DNA of 64,000 nt, from assembly GCA_028278555.1 (NCBI GenBank), contig JANQEA010000064.1, forward strand, positions 237,334 to 301,333, written 5' to 3'. Below, in pieces: positions 26,549 through 35,159 of the stretch (position 1 is its first letter; each line of letters starts with the position of its first letter). This DNA comes from Candidatus Bipolaricaulota bacterium. Lineage in GTDB: Bacteria; Bipolaricaulota; Bipolaricaulia; UBA7950; UBA9294. Below the pieces are notes generated by a model. It had not been told where the DNA came from. It did not search any database and saw nothing but the letters and a program-made list of their open reading frames with translations. The position numbers and the translations under genes were made by a program.

Positions 26549-27853
26549 ATGAACTACGTTGTCGTCGAAGGACTCCCGGCCGTCGGGAAGAGCGAGGTGC
26601 TTGCGCTCCTCGAGCGCTTCTATCCCGAATCCGTTCGCGTTCTGCCGGAGCTCGTCAAGGAGATCGTCGAACGCGAATCGATCGACCTGTTCCGCGATCG
26701 AGAGAACCTGACTTCCGCGATCGCCGCCGCACTCCCACGACGGCGGGACCAGATCCGGGAGATCCTCGATCGTGGGTTCCTATGCCTCGAGGAGTCGCAT
26801 CTCGGCGTTCATCGCGCCTACTCGCTCGCACTCGAAGACGCCGGTTTCGTCGACACCTACGCAACGCTTCGCGACGCGCTCCCGCAGCCGGACGCGTTCA
26901 TCCGACTGGAGATCCCGACAGCCGCCTCCCTCGAACGGCAGCGGGCCCGCGGCACGCCGGGATTCGAGGTCGGAACGGACGCACTCGCCCGGATGCTCGA
27001 AGAACTCGATCGCTGGCACACGGACAACCGATCCGAGCCGATCCGAATCGATGCCGATCGACCGGCACACGCCATGGTCGCGGAGCTGACCGACCGACTC
27101 GGCCTCTCGTACGGCGTCCGCCGCGATCGGCTCGACGAGACGTTCGACATCCTCCTCCTCCTCGGCCGGCCGGCGAGCGGGAAGAGCGAGTTCATCGACT
27201 TCATGAACCACTGCCCTCCGGCCCGGCGTGCCGAGGCGTTCCGGATCGCGCCGTTCGACGTCGTCGACGACTTCCCGATCCTCTGGGAGCGCTTCGAGGA
27301 CGACGACACCTGGGAACGGCTCGGACGACAGCGCCTCCACTCGAAGCGCTGTAACGGGAACTACGCCGTCACCGACGACGGGCTCTGGAGCTTCCTGATC
27401 GACAAGATCGTCCGCCGCGTCGACGCGTTCGCGTCCGCGTCCGCACAAACCCGTCGAACCCTGATCATCGAGTTCTCGCGCGGTGGCCCGAGCGGCTACG
27501 CTGACGCACTGGCTCGGCTCCCCGCGACAATCCTCCGGCGCGCGGCGATCCTCTACGTCTCCGTCTCGTTCGAGGAATCCTGGCGACGAAACATCGCCCG
27601 CTACGACGAGAAGCAACGCGACGGGATCCTCACCCACTCGGTCCCCCGCGAGGAAATGGAGCGGACCTACGGCGTCGACGACTGGGGATCCATCGCCAGC
27701 GAACCGCACGGGGAAATCGACGTACGCGGGATTCGGGTTCCCTACGCCACGATGCACAACGAGCCGGAGTCGATCGACCCCGCCGTGCTTGGCGAGCGAT
27801 ACGCGCGAGCGCTCGGCCCGCTGTACGACGCGTGGCGCGGTGTTCGAACCTAG
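26549..27853 (+). CDS. protein with two tandem P-loop NTPase/kinase-like domains
   Basis: This 434-residue protein has two Walker A loops: GLPAVGKS at residues 8-15 and GRPASGKS near residue 205. The first half resembles deoxynucleoside or thymidylate kinases: a short N-terminal strand, then EESHLGVHRAYS where such enzymes place substrate-binding residues, and an RQRARGTPGFEVG lid-like stretch. The second half has RRTLIIEFSRGG and a YVSVSFEESWRRNIAR segment and matches no family I can name. GAGGAAGAGG precedes the ATG. Its TAG shares four bases with the stop of the convergent dipeptidase. It could phosphorylate a nucleoside, sugar or small molecule; no target is evident. Confidence 0.75.
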   Translation: MNYVVVEGLPAVGKSEVLALLERFYPESVRVLPELVKEIVERESIDLFRDRENLTSAIAAALPRRRDQIREILDRGFLCLEESHLGVHRAYSLALEDAGFVDTYATLRDALPQPDAFIRLEIPTAASLERQRARGTPGFEVGTDALARMLEELDRWHTDNRSEPIRIDADRPAHAMVAELTDRLGLSYGVRRDRLDETFDILLLLGRPASGKSEFIDFMNHCPPARRAEAFRIAPFDVVDDFPILWERFEDDDTWERLGRQRLHSKRCNGNYAVTDDGLWSFLIDKIVRRVDAFASASAQTRRTLIIEFSRGGPSGYADALARLPATILRRAAILYVSVSFEESWRRNIARYDEKQRDGILTHSVPREEMERTYGVDDWGSIASEPHGEIDVRGIRVPYATMHNEPESIDPAVLGERYARALGPLYDAWRGVRT

Positions 27854-28902
27854 GGCAGGACCTCGTCGAAGACGCGAGCGAAGTTCCGGTGGCAGACCTT
27901 CTCGATCTGATGCTCGTTCAGACCCGCTTCGTGGAGGAGCGGGGCGAACAGCCGGTAGTCGGCGACGCCTTCGATCCCTTCCGGCGTCTGGGCGATCCCG
28001 TCGAGATCTCCGCCGAAGCCGACGCAGTCCTCGCCGCCGACATCGATCGCATGCATGAGGTGCTTCGCCACCCAGTCGAGCGACGGACGTGGAATCTTCA
28101 GCGCCTCCTCACGGAGCCGCTCCCGCTCCTCGTCGGAGACGCCCGGCTTCTGTGCCGCTCGGAAGAGCGGCGTCTGGCGTTCGTGCACCGCCGGATCGAG
28201 GAACGCCGGTGCGAGGTTGATCCCCATCACGCCACCACGATCGGCCAGCGCGCGGATCATCCGATCGGTCAGATTCCGAAGGCTCGGGCAGAGCGCTCGG
28301 CAATCGGAATGACTGGCGATGAACGGCTTCGTCGCCATCCGGCAGACGTCCTCGAATGCCGAATCGGAAAGATGAGAGACATCAACCATGATGCGAAGCT
28401 CCTCCGCCAGACCGAGGAGCCGTTCGCCCTCCGCGGTTAACGGCGTGTCCTCGCCGAACGCCGTTCCGGAGAACGGGTTGTCCTTCCACGCGAAGATCAG
28501 ATCGCGCACCCCCAGATCGGCGAAGTTCCGGAGTCGTTCGGCCTTCCCATCCAACGGATCGGCTCCCTCCAGCCCGAGGATCGCCGCGATCGGTCCTCCG
28601 TCGAACGCCCGTTTCAGGTCATTACGGGTCCGGGCGATCCGCATGCCACCCTCGGTCGCTTCGGTCATCGCTGCGATCGCTCGGATCATCGCCTCGGCCC
28701 GCTCCGCTTCCTCTCCAGGGTGGCGCTCGCTGAGAACGAAGCAGGCGAAGATCTGGGCGCGGATGCCGGCGGTTTCCATCGCCGGGAAGGTGACATGCGC
28801 AGGCGCGTCGTCCCGAAGGAAGTCGACACCGTCGTCGAGGACCTTCATTACGGTGTCGCAGTGCGCGTCGAAGAAACGGGAGGTCGTCGCCGGCTCAGTC
28901 AT
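27850..28902 (-). CDS. M19 family membrane dipeptidase (renal dipeptidase-like)
   Basis: A 350-residue zinc dipeptidase. Zinc ligands are in FDAHCDTV (about residues 11-18), the glutamate of ILGLEGADP, and the histidines of VDVSHLSD and IASHSDCRA. Bacterial members hydrolyse dipeptides, including D-amino-acid ones. No signal peptide is visible, so it is probably cytoplasmic. The ATG at 28902 overlaps the RidA stop (ATGA), putting it last in a kbl-ridA-dipeptidase operon. Confidence 0.93.
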   Translation of the reverse strand: MTEPATTSRFFDAHCDTVMKVLDDGVDFLRDDAPAHVTFPAMETAGIRAQIFACFVLSERHPGEEAERAEAMIRAIAAMTEATEGGMRIARTRNDLKRAFDGGPIAAILGLEGADPLDGKAERLRNFADLGVRDLIFAWKDNPFSGTAFGEDTPLTAEGERLLGLAEELRIMVDVSHLSDSAFEDVCRMATKPFIASHSDCRALCPSLRNLTDRMIRALADRGGVMGINLAPAFLDPAVHERQTPLFRAAQKPGVSDEERERLREEALKIPRPSLDWVAKHLMHAIDVGGEDCVGFGGDLDGIAQTPEGIEGVADYRLFAPLLHEAGLNEHQIEKVCHRNFARVFDEVLP

Positions 28903-29282
28903 CGCACCACGCGTGCCACAGCGTCGATCTCGAGGATCGCACCCTTCGGGAGCGCCGACGCTTCGATGCATGTCCGCGCCGGCGGTGCTTCGGGGAAGTA
29001 CGACGCGTAGACGGCGTTGACCGCGCCGAAGTCCCCCATGTCCCGAAGATAGAGCGTCACCTTGACGACGTTCGCCATCGTCGCACCGGCCGCGGCGAGA
29101 ATCGTCGCGACGTTGTCGAGCGCTTGACGGGCCGCGGCTTCCGGGCTGTCATCGACGAGTTCGCCGCTCGGCGTGAGCGGGATCTGGCCCGACGTGAAGA
29201 CCCACTCCCCGGCGCTCGCCCCTTGCGAGTAGGGGCCGAGCGCCGCGGGAGCCTCGGTGGTATGGATCCGATCGTCGGGCAT
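28899..29282 (-). CDS. ridA: RidA family imine/enamine deaminase
   Basis: A 127-residue YjgF/YER057c/UK114 protein. It hydrolyses reactive 2-aminoacrylate-type intermediates released by PLP enzymes. GPYSQGASAGEWVFTSGQIP is the N-terminal signature, and the catalytic arginine is in PPARTCIEAS (about residue 103), with the following glutamate region conserved. It lies one base after kbl, a PLP enzyme, so a protective role there is reasonable. Confidence 0.93.
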   Translation of the reverse strand: MPDDRIHTTEAPAALGPYSQGASAGEWVFTSGQIPLTPSGELVDDSPEAAARQALDNVATILAAAGATMANVVKVTLYLRDMGDFGAVNAVYASYFPEAPPARTCIEASALPKGAILEIDAVARVVR

Positions 29283-29283
29283 C

Positions 29284-30462
29284 CTAGGAGATGACGCCGA
29301 GCTCGCGTCCGACCTTGACGAACGTCTCGACCGAGAAGTCGAGATCCTCCTGCGTGTGCGCCGCGGAGAGCATCGCCCGGATCCGCGCCTTCCCTCGGGG
29401 CACAGTCGGGAACGCGATCGCCGTGGCGAAGACGTCCTCCTCGAAGAGCCGCTTCGAGAAGGCCCACGCCGTGTCCGCTTCGCCGAGCATCACCGGCGTG
29501 ATGGGCGTTTCGCTCTCGCCGGTATCGAAGCCGAACTCCTGGAGCTTCGCCTTGAAGTAGTCGCCGTTTGCCCATAGCTTCCGAACCGGCTCATCCGATT
29601 CCTCGAGGATGTCGATCGCCGCGATACACCCTGCGACGTCGGCCGGAGTCGATGCCGACGAGAAGAGGAATGGACGCGCCTGCTGGCGGAGGATTTCGAT
29701 CAGCCTCTCGCTTCCGGCGACGTAACCACCCATCGAGCCGAACGCCTTGGAGAAAGTCCCGCCTTCGATGTCGACGCGGCCGTGAAGGTTGAAATGGTCG
29801 ACGATCCCGCGTCCGCTTCGGCCGAGAACGCCCTCGCCGTGTGCGTCGTCGACCATCACCATCGCGTCGAATTTCTCGGCCAACTCGACAATGGCGGGAA
29901 GCGGCGCAAGATCTCCGTCCATCGAGAAGACGCCGTCGGTGATGATCAGCTTCTTCGGGATGTCCTTATGCTCTTCCAGCTTCTCCGCCAGGGCCGCCAT
30001 GTCACGATGCGGGAAGATGACCCGTTGCGCCTTCGTCAGCCGGACTCCGTCGATGATCGACGCGTGGTTCAGCTCGTCGGTGAACAGGACGTCTTCCTTG
30101 CCCATGAGGAGCGGAATCGTCGCGAGGTTGGCGTACAGGCCGGACTGGAACGACAGTGCCGCTTCGGTCCCCTTGAACTCCGCGATCCGTCGCTCGAGCT
30201 CGATGTGAATGCTCTGCGTTCCAGCAATCGAGCGAACCGCGCCTGGCCCGACGCCGTAGTCTTCGATCGCCTTCTTCGCCGCCGCGCGGAGCCGCTCGTC
30301 GTTGGCGAACCCGAGGTAGTTGTTCGAGCAGAGATTGAGGACGCGCTTCCCCTCAATCGTCACCCAAGACTCGTTCGCGCCTTCGATCGTACGGATCGTG
30401 TTGTAGAGCCCCTTCTCGCGCAGACCCGCGAGCGTCTGATCGATGAAATCCTGCTTCCCCAT
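29284..30462 (-). CDS. kbl: glycine C-acetyltransferase (2-amino-3-ketobutyrate CoA ligase)
   Basis: A 392-residue alpha-oxoamine synthase with PLP. It interconverts 2-amino-3-oxobutyrate plus CoA with glycine plus acetyl-CoA in threonine/glycine metabolism. Seen are [12 protein letters not shown], the PLP aspartate in [12 protein letters not shown], and the Schiff-base lysine in [12 protein letters not shown] (about residue 241). Length is typical. The ATG has GAGGAGG upstream. A weak TAGAAT at 30501-30506 could be its -10. Threonine dehydrogenase is not in the window. Confidence 0.93.
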   Translation of the reverse strand: MGKQDFIDQTLAGLREKGLYNTIRTIEGANESWVTIEGKRVLNLCSNNYLGFANDERLRAAAKKAIEDYGVGPGAVRSIAGTQSIHIELERRIAEFKGTEAALSFQSGLYANLATIPLLMGKEDVLFTDELNHASIIDGVRLTKAQRVIFPHRDMAALAEKLEEHKDIPKKLIITDGVFSMDGDLAPLPAIVELAEKFDAMVMVDDAHGEGVLGRSGRGIVDHFNLHGRVDIEGGTFSKAFGSMGGYVAGSERLIEILRQQARPFLFSSASTPADVAGCIAAIDILEESDEPVRKLWANGDYFKAKLQEFGFDTGESETPITPVMLGEADTAWAFSKRLFEEDVFATAIAFPTVPRGKARIRAMLSAAHTQEDLDFSVETFVKVGRELGVIS

Positions 30463-30542
30463 CGGACGTTCCTCCTCGTTCTTCTTGCCGGTGTCGTGTG
30501 ATTCTAGGCGACGATTTCGACCGCCGCCATGCCGTTCGCTTC

Positions 30543-30887
30543 CTATCCGTCTGGTTCGAGCGATCCGAGGATCTCGTACGCGCGGCGGATGTGGGGGATC
30601 GCAATCGAACCCCCAACGATCAGGGCGATCCCCAGTGCCTCGCCGATCTCTTCGACGGAGGCTCCAGCCTCGATCGCTTCAGTGATGTGATAGCGGATGC
30701 AGTCGTCGCAACGGAGGACCGTCGATGCCACCAGGCCGAGAAGTTCCTTCGTCCGCTTCGGCAGCGCTCCGTCCTCGTAGACGTCCTGATCGAGGGCGAA
30801 GAACCGCTTCACCGGGAGACCGGCTTGCTCGAGGACGATCTTGTTCAGACGGTCCCGGCGCTCGGCGTACTCGCTCGTGCTCTCCAC
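30543..30887 (-). CDS. AhpD/carboxymuconolactone decarboxylase-like protein
   Basis: A 114-residue all-helical protein of the AhpD-like superfamily. The redox motif CDDCIRYH (about residues 62-69) holds the two cysteines and histidine typical of small alkylhydroperoxidase-type proteins. The GTG start at 30887 follows GGGAGGAA and lies 43 bases inside the 3' end of the Nudix gene, so translation may be coupled. It probably detoxifies peroxides or acts as a disulfide reductase. Confidence 0.82.
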   Translation of the reverse strand: MESTSEYAERRDRLNKIVLEQAGLPVKRFFALDQDVYEDGALPKRTKELLGLVASTVLRCDDCIRYHITEAIEAGASVEEIGEALGIALIVGGSIAIPHIRRAYEILGSLEPDG

Positions 30888-31354
30888 GATCGTTCCTCCC
30901 CTTCGCTCCCGATCAGACGGGCCTCCGCGCGATCGAGAATCCGTCGGCTTTCGGCGTAGGTCAGCCGTTTCCGTGCGCCATCGGCGTCGAGCCAAGCCGC
31001 ATCGGCGTGCTCACTCGACAGCCGGATCTTCTCCGCGTCTACTCCGGCGAGGAAGTAGACGACCGTCTTCGCAATCGTCCTTCCCTCTCGATCGAACCGG
31101 TATGCGCTGACCTCTCGGAATCCGGGGATCGGCTCCAGCATGTCAATCCCCGTCTCTTCCTCAACCTCGCGACGGGCCGTCTCCAGCTCGTCCTCGCCCG
31201 GCTCGATCCGACCCTTCGGGAAGGCCCAATGGCCGCCATTCCGGTGACGGAGAAGGAGATAGTGCCTTCGGTCGTCGAACCGGCGGAAGAGGACGAACCC
31301 TGCCGATCGTTCTTCGCCCTCTTCCGGGTCGACGTCAGGTGATGTCGACTTCAT
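30845..31354 (-). CDS. Nudix hydrolase, Ap4A hydrolase-like
   Basis: A 169-residue Nudix protein. The Nudix box runs from GRIEPGEDELETA to REVEEETGI with the metal-binding REVEEE core. The preceding HWAFPKG is typical of asymmetric diadenosine tetraphosphate hydrolases. The ATG at 31354 lies 20 bases inside the 3' end of rpoB, so it is the gene directly following rpoB, where rpoC is normally found. Confidence 0.88.
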   Translation of the reverse strand: MKSTSPDVDPEEGEERSAGFVLFRRFDDRRHYLLLRHRNGGHWAFPKGRIEPGEDELETARREVEEETGIDMLEPIPGFREVSAYRFDREGRTIAKTVVYFLAGVDAEKIRLSSEHADAAWLDADGARKRLTYAESRRILDRAEARLIGSEGEERSWRARASTPSAGTV

Positions 31355-34300
31355 GACCGCCTCGATCGTAGACGCGTGGGTAGAGTCCGAGGCTCCGCAG
31401 CTCCCGCAGCAGCACGCGGAACGATTCGGGCAGACCGGGCTCGGGGAATTCCTCGCCCTTGAGGATCGCCTTGTACAGCTGGATCCGTCCCCGCGTGTCA
31501 TCCGACTTGACCGTCAGCATCTCTTGGAGGAGCGCGGCGGCCCCGTACGCTTCAAGCGCCCAGACCTCCATCTCCCCAAGCCGCTGTCCGCCGAATTGCG
31601 CCTTCCCGCCGAGCGGCTGTTGCGTGATCAGCGCATACGGTCCGGTCGAACGGGCATGGATCTTCTCGTCGGCGATGTGCTCGAGCTTGAGGATGTACAT
31701 ATAGCCGACGGTGATCGGACGGCCGAACGGCTTCCCCGTCCGCCCATCACGCAAGACCACTTTCCCGTTGTGGTCGTCGCCTTCGGCGAGGCCAGCCTTC
31801 TCCCGCTCCTCGTGTAGCTGCTGGAGGATCTCCTCCTCCGCCGCGCCGTCGAAGATCGGCGTCGCTACGAGCTCGTCGCGCAGGTGGGCGAGCCACCCGA
31901 GATTCGCTTCGAAGATCTGACCGAGGTTCATTCGCGACGGAACGCCCATCGGATTGAGGACGATGTCAACCGGCGTGCCGTCCGGGAGGAACGGCATCTC
32001 CGCCATCGGGCGGATCGTCGAGATGACGCCCTTGTTGCCGTGCCGCCCGGCAAGCTTGTCACCGATCGAGATCGTCTTTCGCTGAGCGACGAAGACCTTC
32101 ACCAGATCATTGACTCCGGCGTCGAGTTCGTCCCCCTGATCGCGGGAGAACTTCTTCACCTTGATGACCTTCGCCGTCCCGGCGACCGGCCGCATCCGGA
32201 GCGAGGTGTTTCGCACGTTCCGGGCCCGCTCGCCGAAGATCGATCGGAAGATCTTCTCCTCCGGCGTCGGTTCCGACTCGCCGCGCGGCGTGATCTTGCC
32301 GACAAGGATGTCGCCCGTCCGGACGACCGTTCCCTCGCGGACGATTCCGTCCTCGTCGAGGTTCTTCAGATCCTCTTTCGAGATGTTCGGGATGTCGGCG
32401 GTGATCTCTTCGGGGCCGAGCTTCGTCTCCTCGGCCTTCACCTCGAATTCCTCGATGTGGATCGAGTCGAGCAGGTTCTCGCGCACGAGGCGGTCACTGA
32501 TGACGATCGCATCCTCGTAGTTGTAGCCCTCGTACGGCATGATCGCGACGAGCAGATTTCGCCCCAACGCCAGTTCGCCGTACTCGCTCGACGGACCGTC
32601 GGCCAGAAGGTCCCCCGTCTTCACCTCGTCGCCTTCGGCGACCATTGGGCGCTGGTGGAGGATCGTGTCCTGGTTCGAACGGTCGAAGTTGACGAGTGGA
32701 TGTGCCGTCTTCTTCCGCCCCTTTTTGACTACGATCTGTTGGGCATCGACCTCTTCGACCACACCGTCTTCGTCGGCGACGACGAGCATTCCCGAGTCCA
32801 TCGCCGCCTGCCGCTCCAACCCCGTCCCAACGCGAGGGGCCTCCGGGCGGAGGAGCGGGACCGACTGGCGCTGCATGTTCGCCCCCATCAGGGCGCGGTT
32901 CGAGTCGTCATGCTCGAGGAACGGGATCAGCGCCGAGGAGACGCCGACGAGCGCCTTCGGCGAGACGCCGATGTAGTCGACCTCCTTCGGCGGGACCAGG
33001 CGGACCTCCTCGCGGCCGGTCCGGACCTCGACCCGCTCGCCGAGGAGCTTGCCGTTCTTCCCGATCGCCGCCGTCGCCGGGGCGATCATATGTCTCTCCT
33101 CGTCGTCGGCCATCAGATAGACGATCTCGTCGGTCACCTTCCCGTTCTTGACCTTCCGGTACGGTGCGATCAGGAACCCGTAGTCGTTGACGCTCGCGTA
33201 GCAGGCGAGCGACGTGATCAGTCCGATGTTCTGGCCCTCCGGCGTCTCGATCGGACAGATCCTCGCGTAGTGAGACGAGTGGACGTCACGAACCTCGATC
33301 TTCGCGCGACGCTTGGTCAGGCCGCCGCCGAGGGCATTCAGCCGACGCTTGTGCGTCAACTCGGTCAGCGGATTCGTCTGCTCAAGGAACTGCGAGAACC
33401 GCCCGGTATAGAAGAGCTGATTGATCGCGCCCTGCACGGTCCGCGTCGAGATCAGCCGGCGGATCGTATCCTTCTCGTCGAGGGCGTACTTCGACAGCTT
33501 GTCCCGTGCGATCCGCGCCATCCGAACCAGGCCCGTCCGCAGTGCGTTTTCGGCAAGCTCGCCCGGGAGACGCACCCGCTTGTTCGCCAGATGGTCCTTC
33601 TCGTCGAGGAGCGTCTCGTCGAACGGCACCTCGATCAAGAGCCCAATCGTCCGAACGATGTCGGCGAGGTAGAGGACCGGCTGCTTCAGCGCCATCCCGA
33701 GCTTCCGGTTGACCTTGAACCGACCGACCTCGGAGAGCTGATAACTCGTCGGGTGGAAGTAGAGGTTCTCGAGATACTCGCCCATCTGGACCGGCGACGA
33801 TCGATCCGACGGACGGAGTTTCCGGTAGACGGCGCGGAGCGCCTCCTCCTGCGTTGTCGACTGATCTTCCTCGAGCGCCTTCTGGACGTAACGATTCACG
33901 AGCCGGATCGACTTCAGCTTCGCCGCCTCAAGATCGGCCAGATGTGATTCCTGCAGTGTCTGGCCGGCCAGCAACAAAGGCTCCTCTGCCTTCTTCGGCA
34001 TGATCTCGTCGACCGAAAGGTAGCCGACGTACGATTCCAGCCGCTCCGCCGTCACCGGCGTGACGTCAAACGAGTAGTAGCGCCGGATCCGATCCGCATC
34101 GAACCCGAGTGCCTTGAGGAGCGTCGCGACGCTCACTTTCCCTTTTCGGTCCAGGTTCGCACGAAGCGTCATCCGCCGCGTATCGAGGAGAATCTCCAGC
34201 CACGCGCCGAGTTCGGGGAGGATGTGCCCCTTGTATTGGTTGACGTCCTCCTGCGTGAAGTAGGCGCCCGGAGCACGCGTCAGCTCGTTGACGAGCGCAT

Positions 34301-34670
34301 TTTCGGAGCCGTTGATGATGAACGTACCGCGGCCCGTCATCATCGGGAAGTCGCCGATGTAGAGTTCCGTCTCCTGAAGAAGCTTCCCCTCCTGAAGGAG
34401 GCGCGCCGTCACGCGCAGGGGGCGTGCGAACGTCAGGTCCTTGTCCTTGCACTCAAGCTCGGAGTTCCGCGCCTCTCCGAGATATGGGTCGACGAACTCC
34501 AGCACCAGGCCGTCCTTGCCGTGCCCCACGATCGGCGTGATGTCGCCGAAGGCACGTGTGATGCCGTTCTCGACGAAATCGTTGAACGACGTACGGACGT
34601 CGGCAAGGAAGTAAGGCGGGGGAAGGATCTCTTGGATCTGTCCGTAGGACCTTCGCTCTCGGTATCTCAT
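31335..34670 (-). CDS. rpoB: DNA-directed RNA polymerase subunit beta
   Basis: A 1111-residue beta subunit, short compared with E. coli (1342) because lineage-specific insertions are absent. Visible blocks include the rifampicin pocket (SQFLEQTNPLTELTHKRRL), RICPIETPEGQNIGL, MGANMQRQSVPLL, GYNYEDAIVISD, GDKLAGRHGNKGVIS and the C-terminal GGKAQFGGQRLGEMEVWALE. In the pocket the positions of E. coli Asp516 and Ser531 are Glu and Asn, and one residue is missing after ALG. AGGGGAG precedes the ATG. rpoC does not follow; a Nudix gene overlaps its 3' end. Confidence 0.98.
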   Translation of the reverse strand: MRYRERRSYGQIQEILPPPYFLADVRTSFNDFVENGITRAFGDITPIVGHGKDGLVLEFVDPYLGEARNSELECKDKDLTFARPLRVTARLLQEGKLLQETELYIGDFPMMTGRGTFIINGSENALVNELTRAPGAYFTQEDVNQYKGHILPELGAWLEILLDTRRMTLRANLDRKGKVSVATLLKALGFDADRIRRYYSFDVTPVTAERLESYVGYLSVDEIMPKKAEEPLLLAGQTLQESHLADLEAAKLKSIRLVNRYVQKALEEDQSTTQEEALRAVYRKLRPSDRSSPVQMGEYLENLYFHPTSYQLSEVGRFKVNRKLGMALKQPVLYLADIVRTIGLLIEVPFDETLLDEKDHLANKRVRLPGELAENALRTGLVRMARIARDKLSKYALDEKDTIRRLISTRTVQGAINQLFYTGRFSQFLEQTNPLTELTHKRRLNALGGGLTKRRAKIEVRDVHSSHYARICPIETPEGQNIGLITSLACYASVNDYGFLIAPYRKVKNGKVTDEIVYLMADDEERHMIAPATAAIGKNGKLLGERVEVRTGREEVRLVPPKEVDYIGVSPKALVGVSSALIPFLEHDDSNRALMGANMQRQSVPLLRPEAPRVGTGLERQAAMDSGMLVVADEDGVVEEVDAQQIVVKKGRKKTAHPLVNFDRSNQDTILHQRPMVAEGDEVKTGDLLADGPSSEYGELALGRNLLVAIMPYEGYNYEDAIVISDRLVRENLLDSIHIEEFEVKAEETKLGPEEITADIPNISKEDLKNLDEDGIVREGTVVRTGDILVGKITPRGESEPTPEEKIFRSIFGERARNVRNTSLRMRPVAGTAKVIKVKKFSRDQGDELDAGVNDLVKVFVAQRKTISIGDKLAGRHGNKGVISTIRPMAEMPFLPDGTPVDIVLNPMGVPSRMNLGQIFEANLGWLAHLRDELVATPIFDGAAEEEILQQLHEEREKAGLAEGDDHNGKVVLRDGRTGKPFGRPITVGYMYILKLEHIADEKIHARSTGPYALITQQPLGGKAQFGGQRLGEMEVWALEAYGAAALLQEMLTVKSDDTRGRIQLYKAILKGEEFPEPGLPESFRVLLRELRSLGLYPRVYDRGGHEVDIT

Positions 34671-34692
34671 GATCTCCCCTTGAAAGGACGCT

Positions 34693-34726
34693 CTGCCTCA
34701 AGGCGGCCGCGGCCACCCTAAGGCAG
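34693..34726 (-). promoter_or_regulatory. long hairpin in the rplL-rpoB intergenic region
   Basis: In the transcript, CTGCCT and AGGCAG close a nearly continuous stem of about 14 pairs (some G-U) around a GGCCGCGGCC core. No U-run follows. It lies where E. coli has a partial terminator and RNase III site that lowers rpoB relative to rplL; a similar role is inferred. Confidence 0.55.
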
Positions 34727-34772
34727 GCGTACGTAAGCAGCATGCTCTCCGGATCGTTGATCCACCCGGCGG

Positions 34773-35156
34773 TTACTGCAACTCGATCTCAGCTCCGGCC
34801 GCCTCCAGCTTCTCCTTGATGCTCGTCGCCTCGTCCGGGCTGACGTCTTCCTTGATCGTCGCCGGGAGACTGTCCGCTAGCTCCTTGCACTCCTTGAGGC
34901 CCTTGCCGGTGATCTCCTTGATCTCTTTGATCACTTGGATCTTCTTCTGGCCGGCGCTCGTCATGACGACCTTGAGCGTCTCCGCGCCACCACCGGCGTC
35001 ACCGTCGCCGCCGCCAGCGGCCGGAGCCGCTGCGACCGCCACCGGGGCCGCCATCGCTGCCGAGACGTTGAACCGCTCCTCGATCATCTCGACGAGCTCG
35101 GCGAGATCCTTCACCGACATCTCCTCGATCTGCTGGAGGATGTCTTCCTTTGCCAT
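34773..35156 (-). CDS. rplL: 50S ribosomal protein L7/L12
   Basis: A 127-residue stalk protein. An N-terminal dimerisation domain (about 1-35), an Ala/Gly-rich hinge (AAPAAGGGDGDAGGG) and a C-terminal domain (GQKKIQVIKEIKEITGKGL) bind translation factors. It starts three bases after rplJ. The hinge is richer in glycine than usual. Confidence 0.97.
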   Translation of the reverse strand: MAKEDILQQIEEMSVKDLAELVEMIEERFNVSAAMAAPVAVAAAPAAGGGDGDAGGGAETLKVVMTSAGQKKIQVIKEIKEITGKGLKECKELADSLPATIKEDVSPDEATSIKEKLEAAGAEIELQ

Positions 35157-35159
35157 TCC

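Noticed and set aside
31884..33947. 687-codon open frame opposite rpoB
   Set aside because: It is the antisense shadow of rpoB; composition is Arg/Asp/Leu-rich low-information sequence, and the rpoB motifs on the other strand are unmistakable.
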